Assembly (NCBI RefSeq): GCF_000735605.1
Contig: NZ_JPKG01000058.1
Coordinates: forward strand, 62,001 to 126,000
DNA: 64,000 nt
DNA from: Allobosea sp. LC85
GTDB lineage: Bacteria; Pseudomonadota; Alphaproteobacteria; Rhizobiales; Beijerinckiaceae
Reading direction: 5' to 3'
Positions 1 through 9,168 of the stretch are shown piece by piece. The translations under genes and the position numbers were made by a program. The notes under the pieces were generated by a model. The model made no database searches and was not told the DNA's origin. It saw only the letters and a list, made by a program, of their open reading frames with translations. The number at the start of each line of letters is the position of its first letter. The first letter of the stretch is position 1.

Positions 1-1
1 C

Positions 2-46
2 GTCTTCGACAACCTCTACCAGTATTTCCGCTCCAAGCGCGGATGA
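2..46 (+). CDS. 3' end of a gene upstream of chrA (partial)
   Basis: An open frame enters from the left edge and ends at TGA 44-46, giving the C-terminal residues VFDNLYQYFRSKRG. Only 14 residues are visible, so the product cannot be identified from the sequence. It ends 16 nt before chrA in the same direction, which suggests an operon. In proteobacteria chrB commonly precedes chrA, and a ChrB-type chromate-resistance protein is possible, but that is inference from position only. Confidence 0.45.
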   Translation, partial: VFDNLYQYFRSKRG

Positions 47-62
47 TCGGAAGGACCAGGCC

Positions 63-1478
63 ATGGCCAATCCAGACAGCATAGTCGCGACGCCGGCCTC
101 GAAGAGCGGCACGCCCAGCCATGGTATTTCCTTTGGTGAAGCGGTGCGGGTCTGGGCGCGTGTCGCCGCCTTGAGTTTTGGCGGCCCGGCCGGGCAGATT
201 TCAATGATGCACCGGATCATCGTCGAGGAGAAGCGCTGGATCGGCGAGACCCGGTTCTTGCATGCGCTCAACTATTGCACGCTGCTGCCCGGCCCGGAGG
301 CGCAGCAATTGGCGATCTATATCGGCTGGCTCCTGCACAAGACCAAGGGCGGGCTGGTCGCCGGAAGCCTGTTCGTGCTGCCGGGTGCGATCGCCATCAT
401 GGCGCTGAGCTGGATCTACGCCATCTTCGGCAATGTCGGGGCGGTCCAGGCGCTCTTCTTCGGTCTGAAGGCGGCGGTCCTCGCCATCGTGCTCGAGGCG
501 GTCTCTCGGATCGGCCGACGGGCTCTCAAGAACAATGTCCTGATCGGGCTCGCCGCCGCGGCCTTTGTCGCGCTCTTCTTCTTTCAAGCGCCGTTTCCAC
601 TGGTCATCCTGGCCGCAGGGCTGATTGGCTATCTCGGCGGTCGCGCCGGTTTCACGGCGTTCCTGACGGGCAATGGGCACGGCAAGCTCGGCGGCACGCA
701 GGTCGCGGACGCCGATACGGCCCTTGGCGAGGAGGTTCCGGCTCACGCTCGCCCGCCGGTCAGCTGGTCGCTGAAGGTCGCCGGCGTGGGTCTGCTTCTG
801 TGGGCTCTGCCGGTCCTCGGGCTGCTGGCGCTGTTTGGGCAAGGCAATGTCTTCGCCGACATTGCGGTCTTCTTCTCCAAGATGGCCATGGTGACGTTCG
901 GCGGCGCCTACGCGGTGCTCGCTTATGTCGCGCAGCAGGCCGTCGAGCACTTTGGCTGGCTGAAGCCAGGCGAAATGCTGGACGGGCTCGGCATGGCCGA
1001 GACGACGCCCGGTCCGTTGATCATGGTCACTCAATTTGTGGGCTTCATGGGGGCTTACCGGGCACCGGGTTCGTTGCATCCCCTGCTTGCCGGCACGCTC
1101 GGGGGCCTGCTCACCACCTGGGTGACCTTCGTCCCCTGCTTTCTCTGGATCTTCCTCGGCGCGCCTTTCATGGAGACGATGCGCAGCAACCAGGCTCTGT
1201 CGGCCGCCTTGTCGGCGATCACCGCGGCAGTCGTCGGCGTTATCCTCAATCTCGCGATCTGGTTTGCGCTCAACGTGCTGTTTTCAGAACTGCGCGAGGT
1301 TCGTGGGTTTGGCATGACAGTCGACGTGCCTGTGTTCAGCTCCGTCAACATCCCGTCCCTGGTCCTGACGATTGGGGCGCTGTTGGCGGTGTTTCGCTTC
1401 AAGGTCGGCATGATCGCGGTGCTGGCGGCGTGCTCCGTCCTCGGCGTCCTCTATGGATTCGTCACCGGGTCGATCTAA
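63..1478 (+). CDS. chrA: Chromate transporter ChrA (two-domain CHR family)
   Basis: A 471-aa inner-membrane protein of the CHR family, which exports chromate using the proton gradient. It has the long two-domain form. The N-terminal CHR domain (about residues 24-195) carries the signature ALSFGGPAGQI near residue 37 and the LPGPEAQQL motif near 75. The C-terminal domain (about 270-465) repeats them as MVTFGGAYAVL and ETTPGPLI. Hydrophobic segments cover most of the chain, with a hydrophilic linker around residues 200-235. The ATG at 63 follows an AGGACC ribosome site. The TAA stop at 1476-1478 is formed by the GATCTAA sequence of the intergenic repeat, so the repeat abuts the gene directly. 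Family assignment is firm; substrate is by homology. Confidence 0.93.
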   Translation: MANPDSIVATPASKSGTPSHGISFGEAVRVWARVAALSFGGPAGQISMMHRIIVEEKRWIGETRFLHALNYCTLLPGPEAQQLAIYIGWLLHKTKGGLVAGSLFVLPGAIAIMALSWIYAIFGNVGAVQALFFGLKAAVLAIVLEAVSRIGRRALKNNVLIGLAAAAFVALFFFQAPFPLVILAAGLIGYLGGRAGFTAFLTGNGHGKLGGTQVADADTALGEEVPAHARPPVSWSLKVAGVGLLLWALPVLGLLALFGQGNVFADIAVFFSKMAMVTFGGAYAVLAYVAQQAVEHFGWLKPGEMLDGLGMAETTPGPLIMVTQFVGFMGAYRAPGSLHPLLAGTLGGLLTTWVTFVPCFLWIFLGAPFMETMRSNQALSAALSAITAAVVGVILNLAIWFALNVLFSELREVRGFGMTVDVPVFSSVNIPSLVLTIGALLAVFRFKVGMIAVLAACSVLGVLYGFVTGSI

Positions 1479-1541
1479 CCTTTTTGTGTTTGCATCGGCT
1501 TTGCCCCGAAAACCGCAATCCACTTTTCGGGCCGATGCTTT
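1472..1541 (+). repeat. Family A intergenic repeat, copy 1 (second hairpin only)
   Basis: This half copy of the window's main repeat begins at GATCTAACC. It contains the second hairpin, with arms GCATCGGC...CCCGAAAA and TTTTCGGGCCGATGC. Its left end supplies the chrA stop codon. The first hairpin found in full copies is missing. It sits between convergent genes and could end transcription from chrA. Confidence 0.85.
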
Positions 1542-1686
1542 GGCGGGCGGCCACGCCCCTGTCCGCGGCAGACACGATGCTGGCGTTTTGAGCCTCGGCT
1601 GCAGGCTGCAAGCCGATCGCGCGCGAACCCGAGAAGAACACGAGAAGATTGGCCCCGGCCATCGGCAACGGTCGGCTCCGCTCAGC

Positions 1687-4146
1687 TCATTGCAGCATGG
1701 TCTTGCCGCGGAGCCTGAAGCTGACGAGCAGCAGAGCCGGTCCGGGCAGCAGCAGGTAGCAGACCGCCCCGACCCGAAGCGTCGTATCGATGCCGAACTC
1801 GATGCTCGTCAATACGGCAACGCTGGCCGCGAGCACACCGGCTGCGCCATTGATACCCCAGAACCACGGGGTCGGTCTGGCGTCGATCATGGAGGCCAGT
1901 CGCATTCCGGTGGGAAAACCGAAACCCATCAGGAAGCCGGCCGGAGCGAGAACCAGTACGGCCAACCCGGCCCGGAGCAGCAGGCTTGCGCTCTCCAGAC
2001 GGAGCAGGACCTCGGGAAGCCACGCAGGCAAAACGAGGAGATACACGCTGGTGAGCACCGACCAGCCAATCAGCCGGGCGTTGCTGTGGAGCGGCATGCG
2101 CTCGGATGCCAGGCTGCCGATGCCGGTCGACAGGATCAGGCTGAAGAGGACGACGCTGAGAGCATAGACCGGATGGCCCAGAAATATGCTGATGCGTTGG
2201 AGCAGCGCGATTTCGACCATCATGAAGCCGATGCCGATCAGCGCGAAATAGGTTGTTCCTGCGATGGTCAGCGTTGACGGCGCTGCGCTCACGGTGGACC
2301 GAAGCGGAATGATGATCGTCGCCGCGACGAGAACCGCCGAGATCAGGATCAGCATGGCGAGCGTCAGGGTCGCGCTGAGGTTGCCGCCATAGACGCCGGG
2401 CCTGGACGCGACTGCCAGGAGGTCCTGGTCAAGCAGGCGATCGAGTCGCAACTGGTTGAAGAAGAACGGGCGAGCATCGGTCGGCGCGCTCAGGTCCAGA
2501 TAGGAGGCGCGCGTGGCGCGCTGGAGGGCATCGCGGTCGGGCGCCGAGACGATGCTTGCGAGCAGTGGCGAGGCGGCCGGCGCCTGTGGGTCCAGCAGGA
2601 TGGAAAACGCATAAGTCGCTGCGGCTTCCCGCAAGGCATCCAGGGCCTGCTCCGACAAGGGCGAGCGCGACATCACGATGGTCGCGACTGCGCCTGACGA
2701 GGCCATGAACAGATGCCGCTTCGGCTCGGCCACCCCGAGAGTTTGCAGCGTCGCAACCGCGAGGCTCACCATGCGGCCGGTCTCGTTGACCTCGCCGGGG
2801 GCATGCCACCGGCTCACGGTAAACACGCCCTCGGAGGTCAGGCGCTCGAGGAAGATCCGCCAGGCCTCGACGGTGTAGAGACCATTCTCCGATAAGGTGA
2901 AGGCGCCGGCCCCTGTGGCGGCCCAGGTGTCGATCAGGCTCATCTGGATGATATCGAAGGCGCGGTCGGCACGGGCGAACCAGCTTCGCGCCTCGTCGAT
3001 CTCGAAGCTGAGGCCGGGCTGACGGCCAATCGCCGTGTAGCTTGAGAAGCGCCGCGTCAGCAGATCGATGAAGATCGGATTGATTTCGACTCCGACCACC
3101 TCGGAGAGACCGAACAGGCGCGCCGACAGCATGTCCCTGCCGCCGCCGACGCCGATCACGGCTCCGGTCTGCAGACCAGGAAGCGCATAGGCGAGGTTCG
3201 TCACGTCGTAGCGGAGGAAAGCAAGCTCGCCGAGATCGCCAAGGAAGCGATAGACCGTCGTTCCGGCGCCGCCGTCGATGGTCATCGAGCGCTGTTCGAT
3301 CTGCTCCGGAGCAAACCGGGGGGATGCCCCCCAGAGGCTCGCCAGCGCTTTCTCGCTTTGGCTGACCGTAACGCGCGAGAACGAGTTCCATTTCTCGTAG
3401 GCGATCGTCGCCGGTTGCTCGACATAGTCCTTTACGATCGTTGGCCGGATGCCGTCCGCTACGCTGTTGCCGGCCGCGAGGGCGACAAGGCAGCCCAGCA
3501 CGACCCTGCGGTGCCGGAAGATGGCCGCAATCGGTCGGCCAGGAGGGATGCCATCGAGGCTTGCTCCTGCGAAGAACAGGCCGCCCGCCGCGCCAAAGGC
3601 TGCAATCCAGAGCACCGCCGAGGGACCGCTGACCAGGTTGAGCAGCGCCAGGGCGCCGAGGCAGCCCAGAGCTGCGCCGAGCAGGTCCACGCCATAGACG
3701 ATGCCGACCGGATAGGCGCTACGCGTCAACGCCAGGCTGACGACGATGCCGGAGAAGAAGAATGGCAAGGAAAGGGCGACGGCGAACTCGGCCCAGGCGA
3801 CGAACGACATGACCGATGCGGGCAAGCTCGTGACGATGGTCAGTTGCGCCAGAAGTGCAAAGACGGTCGCCAGGGCGAAGCCGAGCGAAGCGACACTCAG
3901 ATGATAGGACAAGTGCGCGGGACGGTAGGCTTCGGATCGAAGGTAGACCCAGACAGCTCCGGCGGTGAGGCCGAACATCGCGATGCTGATGACGAAGAAC
4001 GCGAGGTGATACCAGGACGTAACGGAAATAATCCGGGTTTCGACGATCTGCAGCATCAGGGTCGCAGCAGTGATCAGGCCGAGGCCCGCATAGAAGGGCA
4101 ACCGCGGCGCGACCTTCTGGACTCGCGCCTCGCTGTCACGGCGCAT
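1687..4146 (-). CDS. Membrane-embedded spermidine-synthase-like protein
   Basis: An 819-aa protein with three parts. An N-terminal block of about seven hydrophobic helices (residues 15-240) precedes a soluble Rossmann methyltransferase/spermidine-synthase-like domain (about 270-520). Another helical block (about 560-815) follows. The SAM-binding glycine motif GVGGGRDML is near residue 332, followed by VVGVEINPIFIDLL, where the acidic residue ends strand beta-2. Polyamine synthases of this fold use decarboxylated SAM, but the spermidine-binding residues cannot be verified here. The family is usually annotated only as a spermidine synthase-like or SAM-dependent membrane protein. It converges with chrA. 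Start at ATG 4146; no close neighbour shares its strand, so it is probably monocistronic. Confidence 0.8.
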   Translation of the reverse strand: MRRDSEARVQKVAPRLPFYAGLGLITAATLMLQIVETRIISVTSWYHLAFFVISIAMFGLTAGAVWVYLRSEAYRPAHLSYHLSVASLGFALATVFALLAQLTIVTSLPASVMSFVAWAEFAVALSLPFFFSGIVVSLALTRSAYPVGIVYGVDLLGAALGCLGALALLNLVSGPSAVLWIAAFGAAGGLFFAGASLDGIPPGRPIAAIFRHRRVVLGCLVALAAGNSVADGIRPTIVKDYVEQPATIAYEKWNSFSRVTVSQSEKALASLWGASPRFAPEQIEQRSMTIDGGAGTTVYRFLGDLGELAFLRYDVTNLAYALPGLQTGAVIGVGGGRDMLSARLFGLSEVVGVEINPIFIDLLTRRFSSYTAIGRQPGLSFEIDEARSWFARADRAFDIIQMSLIDTWAATGAGAFTLSENGLYTVEAWRIFLERLTSEGVFTVSRWHAPGEVNETGRMVSLAVATLQTLGVAEPKRHLFMASSGAVATIVMSRSPLSEQALDALREAAATYAFSILLDPQAPAASPLLASIVSAPDRDALQRATRASYLDLSAPTDARPFFFNQLRLDRLLDQDLLAVASRPGVYGGNLSATLTLAMLILISAVLVAATIIIPLRSTVSAAPSTLTIAGTTYFALIGIGFMMVEIALLQRISIFLGHPVYALSVVLFSLILSTGIGSLASERMPLHSNARLIGWSVLTSVYLLVLPAWLPEVLLRLESASLLLRAGLAVLVLAPAGFLMGFGFPTGMRLASMIDARPTPWFWGINGAAGVLAASVAVLTSIEFGIDTTLRVGAVCYLLLPGPALLLVSFRLRGKTMLQ

Positions 4147-4322
4147 CGATCGCTGCTCCTGCCGATCAGCCAGCCACGTCTACCGAGCCTGGCTCAGCAG
4201 ACTGATCGGCTTGAGATCCGACGCTGAACAACTGTCCCATAAATCGGCGGCGATGTCAGCTTGAGGGGAGCGAGGACACGCGATTGCTGCCGTTGGTCCC
4301 GCGGTCGCTCGGACCGCATGCC

Positions 4323-4428
4323 TGGATCGTCGGACCGGATCTCGTATCCGGTCCAACGATCCAGCCTTTTTGTGTTTGCATCGGCCTTGCCCCGAAAACC
4401 GCAATCCACCTTTCGGGCCGATGCTTTA
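4323..4428 (+). repeat. Family A intergenic repeat, copy 2 (full)
   Basis: A full-length copy. Hairpin 1 has arms GGATCGTCGGACCGGAT and ATCCGGTCCAACGATCC (imperfect). Hairpin 2 has GCATCGGC and GCCGATGC outer arms around CCCCGAAAA. Its right end, GATGCTTTA, supplies the TAA stop of the cyclase gene on the minus strand. Confidence 0.9.
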
Positions 4429-6201
4429 TCCCGTTGATATCGAGAGGAAGATTCCGGCCTCGCGGAGTCCCTCCACCAGTCGGTCGAGCAGATCGGGATC
4501 CCGGTAGGGCAAGGTCCGCCTGAGATGATCGACGGAAAAGCCCGGATTGACCTCCAGGACCTCCCGCCAATAGCGCCGCGCGTCGTCGTGGCGCCCGGTG
4601 CGACCATAGAGACAGGCGAGATAGAAGCGCGACATGTCCGATTGCGGCGCAAGCGTCAGCCGACGCTTGAAGGCGATCTCGGCCTCGTCGAAGCGTCCGA
4701 GGCTCAAGAGAGCCCGTCCCAGGAAATGCAGCGACAGGTCGAATTGCGGGTCGATCCGGTGAGCGCGTGAATAGAGCGCGACGGCGTCTTCGTGCCGGCC
4801 CTGGAATTCCCTTATGTTGCCAAGCGCGGTATGGGCGTCGGCGCAATTGGGGTTGAGCGCGACAGACCGCTCGGCCGGGGCTTCCGCCTCGTCCAGGTGT
4901 CGCATCCAGGCAAGCGCGAGCGCCAGCGAGATATGGGCCTGCGGCTCGGTATCGTCCGTGTCGATTGCCTTTTGTGCCAGCGTGAACGCCTGTGTGAGAT
5001 TGTCAGGCGTCGCGCCGTTCCACTGGTTGACGTATTCGACAAAGGCGATGATCGACAGCCGGGCATAGGCGGCCGCCAGCCCCGGATCGATCGCGATGAC
5101 CCGCTCCAGCATGGCGCGCGCTTCCCTCGACGATACGGCGCTGAGCTGCAGCGTGGTCTGACGGGAGCGCACGAGCAGGTCGTAGGCTTCCGGATCGACC
5201 TTGCCGCGGGCCTCGCGCCGCTCTTCTTCGCGATCTGTCAGTTTCACCCGGAGCGCGCTGACGATCGTGCGGGTCACTTCGTCCTGAACCGCAAAGATAT
5301 CCTCGATGCCGCGATCGTAACGCTCGGCCCAGAGATGGCCGCCGGTCGTGCCGTCGATCATCTGGGCGTTGATGCGGATCCGGTCTGTCGCCCTGCGCAC
5401 GCTGCCCTCAAGAATGTAGCGCACGCCGAGTTCCCGGCTCACCCTGCGGATGTCCGGCGCCTTGCCCTTGTAGGCGAAGGAGGAATTGCGGGCGATGACG
5501 AAGAGGCCGGACACCTTGGACAGATCGGTGATGATGTCCTCGGTGATGCCGTCGGCGAAATAGCCCTGCTCCGGATCGCCGGACATGTTGTCGAATGGCA
5601 GGACCGCGATCGAAGGCTTCTCCGGAAGCCCCGGCCGAGCCTCCACGACTGCGCTTTGCCCATCGCCGGCGCCGTACGGCGCCCAGCTCCAGACATGCAC
5701 CGGGCGCGCGATGTTCTTGACCTCGTGTTGGCCGCTGTCGACGAAAGCGATGCCGACGCGGCCATGGACGTGGTGGTGGACGCTGTCGGAAATCGCGACG
5801 CCCCCGGGACTGGCGAGCGTCTGAAGGCGGGCAGCCACGTTGACCCCATCGCCATAGAGATCGCTGTCCTCGACCATGATGTCGCCGAGATTGACGCCGA
5901 CGCGCAGCACGATCGCCCGGTCGTCCGGCAAGCCGCTATTGGCGGCCGCCATGGCCTGCTGCAGCGCCGCGGCGCATTCGACGGCGTTGACGGCACTGCC
6001 GAATTCGACAAAGGCGCCATCGCCGGTGCGCTTGAAGACGCGGCCCTGATGGTGCGCGACGAGCGGCTCCAGCACCTCTTTCCAGCGCGCCATCAACAGC
6101 GTGTGGGTGTTGCTTTCGTCGCGCTCCATGAGCCGGCTGTAACCGACCACGTCAGCGGCCAGGATGGCAGCAAGCCGGCGTCTGATGGATTCGTTGACCA
6201 T
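4426..6201 (-). CDS. Class III adenylate/guanylate cyclase with TPR repeats
   Basis: A 591-aa soluble signalling protein. Residues 1-170 form a class III nucleotide cyclase domain, with LAADVVGYSRLM near the start (metal-binding Asp) and GDIMVEDSDLYGDGVNVAARL around residue 110, the usual catalytic-strand region. Residues 195-310 match the TolB-like N-terminal segment common in this family (SIAVLPFDNMSGDPEQGYFADG). The C-terminal half (about 340-570) contains tetratricopeptide repeats, for example LNPNCADAHTALGNIREFQG. It probably makes cAMP in response to a signal sensed through the TPR/TolB-like part; the signal is unknown. The TAA stop lies inside repeat copy 2. A small gene 60 nt upstream on the same strand may be cotranscribed. 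Confidence 0.9.
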   Translation of the reverse strand: MVNESIRRRLAAILAADVVGYSRLMERDESNTHTLLMARWKEVLEPLVAHHQGRVFKRTGDGAFVEFGSAVNAVECAAALQQAMAAANSGLPDDRAIVLRVGVNLGDIMVEDSDLYGDGVNVAARLQTLASPGGVAISDSVHHHVHGRVGIAFVDSGQHEVKNIARPVHVWSWAPYGAGDGQSAVVEARPGLPEKPSIAVLPFDNMSGDPEQGYFADGITEDIITDLSKVSGLFVIARNSSFAYKGKAPDIRRVSRELGVRYILEGSVRRATDRIRINAQMIDGTTGGHLWAERYDRGIEDIFAVQDEVTRTIVSALRVKLTDREEERREARGKVDPEAYDLLVRSRQTTLQLSAVSSREARAMLERVIAIDPGLAAAYARLSIIAFVEYVNQWNGATPDNLTQAFTLAQKAIDTDDTEPQAHISLALALAWMRHLDEAEAPAERSVALNPNCADAHTALGNIREFQGRHEDAVALYSRAHRIDPQFDLSLHFLGRALLSLGRFDEAEIAFKRRLTLAPQSDMSRFYLACLYGRTGRHDDARRYWREVLEVNPGFSVDHLRRTLPYRDPDLLDRLVEGLREAGIFLSISTG

Positions 6202-6261
6202 GCGCCTTCCCTGCCCCCATCGGTCCTGCTTCCAGCTCCCTGCGGCGCGGCTCTCCGCGGC

Positions 6262-6555
6262 TCAGCCTTGCTCCAGGAGGCCCTGCACCAGCTCTTCCCA
6301 TTCCTCATCGAGCGTCAGGCGTGACGGCGCAGCGCCGCAGCGCCGGTACCAATAGCCCGCGTTCGATTGATCGCCTTCCTTGCGGTGGAGATAGGCGTGC
6401 ACATGCATGCCCGCCCTGTCCTCATGCGCCTGGGCGCGCTCGTGGGCCTTGTGCCAATCGCCCTTTGCATCCCACCACAGAGCCTGCAGAGCAGGGCTCA
6501 AGCCGGCGGGCGGCTGTGGCTGCGCAATCGACGCCCTGAAGGTCAGCACATCCAA
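6262..6555 (-). CDS. Conserved small hypothetical protein (97 aa)
   Basis: A 97-aa soluble protein rich in His, Trp and Tyr. It has the run HVHAYLHRKEGDQSNAGYWY at about residues 50-69, followed by a Cys and an acidic C-terminus (LDEEWEELVQGLLEQG). This His-rich core resembles a small uncharacterised protein family I recall from Rhizobiales; no function is known to me. It lies 60 nt upstream of the cyclase gene in the same direction, so the two may share a transcript. Confidence 0.7.
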   Translation of the reverse strand: MDVLTFRASIAQPQPPAGLSPALQALWWDAKGDWHKAHERAQAHEDRAGMHVHAYLHRKEGDQSNAGYWYRRCGAAPSRLTLDEEWEELVQGLLEQG

Positions 6556-6957
6556 TATGGGCCACCATCGTGAAATCCGGAGCGCCGATCATAACCGCGA
6601 CAGCGGCCGAACAGTAGCGTGGATTGGGCGATACCGGAGGTCGCCAAGCCTGGGCCATATCGGAGATGGGGGAGCCGACGATGGCGCATGGGAAAGGCGG
6701 TGGCAGGCATGACGCAGGAGGGCATGACGCAGGAGGGAATGGAGAGGCCGGGGAGCGTGAGTGGTCAAGGCTGGCGCGGACGCGCGGCCTCATGACGACG
6801 ACAACGGATCGCGAGGGAGATGTGTTTCTTCGAACCGGAACAGTTCGATCAAGCCGTGGGTTCGGCGGCCACTTCGGGGACAGGTGCCCCCTGACCGTCT
6901 GAATGAGGCCCGCTCGCGGCGACCCAGGCCTGACGGTGCAAGGCGGGCAGCGGGCGG
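6556..6957. other. Intergenic region, divergent promoters expected
   Basis: About 400 nt between the divergent genes at 6555 (minus) and 7021 (plus). A plus-strand open frame (6624-6902) translates to a glycine/histidine-rich, repeat-bearing peptide that I do not regard as a gene. It contains the 15-bp tandem duplication listed separately. No RNA gene was recognised. Confidence 0.5.
6706..6735. repeat. 15-bp tandem duplication (x2)
   Basis: Two exact adjacent copies of GGCATGACGCAGGAG. One of many 15-17 bp tandem duplications in this window. Confidence 0.9.
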
Positions 6958-6983
6958 GGAACCAACCAGCCGGGGCATGGGTT
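6958..6983 (+). promoter_or_regulatory. EcfG-type general stress promoter for the DUF2171 operon
   Basis: GGAAC at 6958-6962, a 17-nt spacer, then GGTT at 6980-6983. The alphaproteobacterial general-stress sigma factor EcfG recognises GGAAC-N16/17-CGTT; the -10 here has G for C. The -10 is 37 nt before ATG 7021, similar to other sites in this window. Confidence 0.6.
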
Positions 6984-7020
6984 GCAGCCTCAATCGCACG
7001 CGATGAGGGAAGCTCAGGCC

Positions 7021-7260
7021 ATGATGTTCGTAGATCAAATCCGCGAAGGGCTCGAGGTCGTCGGCTCCGACCGCGGCCATGTCGGCACCATCGATGCGCT
7101 GGCGGGACAACTGCTCAAATTGAAGAAGGACGATCCCGCATCGGGCGGGACCCACCACTACCTCGATCTCGGGCTCGTCTCCGGTGTCGAGGGAAACACG
7201 ATCACGCTGCTCGTGCCTGCGGCCGAGGCGATGGAGCGATGGTCCGAAGAGAACGACTAG
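7021..7260 (+). CDS. DUF2171 small protein
   Basis: A 79-aa protein beginning [25 protein letters not shown] and continuing with [22 protein letters not shown], the typical layout of DUF2171, a small beta-rich domain related to the PRC barrel. Its function is unknown; such proteins are common in Hyphomicrobiales stress loci. Start ATG 7021 is chosen over an upstream ATG (6982) because GAGGG lies about 11 nt ahead and the domain begins at once. It is the first gene of a likely three-gene operon with the TPP enzyme (68-nt gap) and the flavodoxin-like protein, behind an EcfG-type promoter. Confidence 0.85.
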   Translation: MMFVDQIREGLEVVGSDRGHVGTIDALAGQLLKLKKDDPASGGTHHYLDLGLVSGVEGNTITLLVPAAEAMERWSEEND

Positions 7261-7327
7261 CTCTGCGCCTGTCATCCTCTGCGCCTGTCTTCGCGCGCTT
7301 CTGCACCTCTGCCATCGGGAGGGAGTC

Positions 7328-9118
7328 ATGGCCCAATCCGTATCGGATTTCATCTGGTCGCGTCTGCATGAGTGGGGCGTGCGACGCGTCTATGGCTATC
7401 CCGGCGACGGTATCGGCGGCCTGATGGCGGCGCTGCACCGGCGCGAGGACGACATCGAGTTCGTGCAGGTCAGGCATGAGGAGATGGCCGGCCTGATGGC
7501 GTCGGGCGAAACGCGCTTCACCGGCAAGGTCAGCGTCTGCATCGCGACCTCGGGACCGGGCGCGGTCCATCTCCTCAACGGGCTCTATGATGCCAGGCTT
7601 GATCACCGGCCGGTCGTCGCCCTGGTCGGCCAGCAGGCGCGCTCGGCGATGGGCTCCCACTACCAGCAGGATCTCGACCTGCAATCGCTCTTCAAGGACG
7701 TTGCCGGCGCCTATGTCGAAACCGCTTCGGTGCCGGCGCAGGTTCCCCATCTGATCGATCGCGCCTTTCGGATCGCAGAGGCTGAACGGCGGGTCACCTG
7801 CGTGATCCTGCCCAATGATCTGCAACTCCTGGCCATGCAGGAGCCGGGCCGCGAGCATGGCATGACCCATTCCGGCGTCGGAACCGAATATTCGCCGGTC
7901 GTGCCGGCGCATGCCGCTCTCCAGCGCGCCGCCAATGTCCTGAATGCCGGCGACAAGGTCGCCATCCTCGTCGGCGCCGGCGCGCTCGGCGCCACCGACG
8001 CCGTGCTCGCCACCGCCGAGAGGCTGAAGGCAGGCATCGCCAAGGCGCTGCTCGGCAAGGCGGCCGTTCCGGACGACGTCTCGTTCTGCACGGGGTCGAT
8101 AGGCCTGCTTGGCACCAGGGCGAGCTGGGAGATGATGCAGGCCTGCGACACGCTGCTGATGATCGGATCCGGCTTCCCCTACTCCGAATTCCTGCCCAAG
8201 CCGGAGCAGGCGCGCGGCGTCCAGATCGACATCGATGCCGGCATGCTCGGCCTGCGCTACCCCATGGAGGTCAATCTGATCGGCGATGCGGCCGCGACTT
8301 TGGAGGCGCTGCTGCCGCTCCTCAAGCCCAAGAGGGCCGAGGATTGGCGGGCGACGATCGCGGCGAATGTCAGCGAGGACTGGCAGGAAGCCCGCGAAAG
8401 CGCCCTTGTCGAGGCGACGCCGATCAATCCGCAGCGCGTCGCGTCGGAATTGTCCGAGCGACTGCCGGAGCGCTGCATCGTCACCGCCGATAGCGGCACC
8501 ACGACCGTCTGGTACGCCAGGCAGCTCAGGTTCCGGCGCGGGATGATGGGCTCGGTCTCGGGAACGCTGGCGACGATGGGCTGTGCCATCCCCTACGCCA
8601 TCGCTGCCAAGTTCGCGCATCCGGACCGCCCGGCCATCGCTCTGGTCGGCGATGGCGCGATGCAGATGAACGGCATCACCGAGCTCATCACGATCGCCAA
8701 ATACTGGAAGCGCTGGGCCGATCCCCGGCTCGTGATCATGGTTCTGAACAACCGCGAACTGGCTTTCGTAACCTGGGAGGAACGCCTCCAGGCCGGCGAC
8801 CCAAAATGGCCGGCCAGCCAGGACCTGCCTGACCTGCCCTATGCCGAGATCGCGGCGCTGATGGGCCTGGGCGGTCGCCGGGTCAGCGATCCCGAGCAGG
8901 TCGGGCCGGCCTGGGACGAGGCGCTAGCCGCCGACCGGCCTTTCGTCCTGGACATGGTGACCGACCCGAACGTGCCCCCTCTGCCGCCGCACATCACCTT
9001 CGCGCAGGCACGCGGACTGGCGGGTGCGCTGGCAAGTGGCGATCCGGAGACCGGGAATGTGGTGACCAGCACGGCGAAGGCCATGTTCAGCTCGCTGATC
9101 CCGGGCAGGAAAGAATAG
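7328..9118 (+). CDS. Thiamine pyrophosphate-dependent enzyme (pyruvate oxidase / acetolactate synthase family)
   Basis: A 596-aa member of the POX/ALS superfamily. The N-terminal TPP-Pyr domain includes GYPGDGIGGLM and the catalytic Glu in RHEEMAGLMA (about residue 51). The central Rossmann-like domain covers about 190-320. The C-terminal TPP-PP domain has the cofactor motif beginning GDGAMQMN near residue 440 and ending with NN some 30 residues on. These enzymes decarboxylate pyruvate or related 2-oxo acids; oxidase, synthase or decarboxylase activity cannot be told apart here. Start ATG 7328 follows a strong GGGAGGGAG site. It follows the DUF2171 gene by 68 nt and precedes the flavodoxin-like gene by 50 nt, so it probably works in the stress response. 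Confidence 0.88.
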   Translation: MAQSVSDFIWSRLHEWGVRRVYGYPGDGIGGLMAALHRREDDIEFVQVRHEEMAGLMASGETRFTGKVSVCIATSGPGAVHLLNGLYDARLDHRPVVALVGQQARSAMGSHYQQDLDLQSLFKDVAGAYVETASVPAQVPHLIDRAFRIAEAERRVTCVILPNDLQLLAMQEPGREHGMTHSGVGTEYSPVVPAHAALQRAANVLNAGDKVAILVGAGALGATDAVLATAERLKAGIAKALLGKAAVPDDVSFCTGSIGLLGTRASWEMMQACDTLLMIGSGFPYSEFLPKPEQARGVQIDIDAGMLGLRYPMEVNLIGDAAATLEALLPLLKPKRAEDWRATIAANVSEDWQEARESALVEATPINPQRVASELSERLPERCIVTADSGTTTVWYARQLRFRRGMMGSVSGTLATMGCAIPYAIAAKFAHPDRPAIALVGDGAMQMNGITELITIAKYWKRWADPRLVIMVLNNRELAFVTWEERLQAGDPKWPASQDLPDLPYAEIAALMGLGGRRVSDPEQVGPAWDEALAADRPFVLDMVTDPNVPPLPPHITFAQARGLAGALASGDPETGNVVTSTAKAMFSSLIPGRKE

Positions 9119-9168
9119 TTCGATCGCTGGACATGAAGCTTGTCGACATGGCGAGGAGACGTTCGACC

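Noticed and set aside
201-1079. Minus-strand open frame opposite chrA
   Set aside because: Highly charged translation with no domain, antisense to an evident transporter gene.
4792-6324. Plus-strand open frame (510 codons) opposite the cyclase
   Set aside because: It mirrors the codon structure of the cyclase gene and shows no motif or ribosome site.
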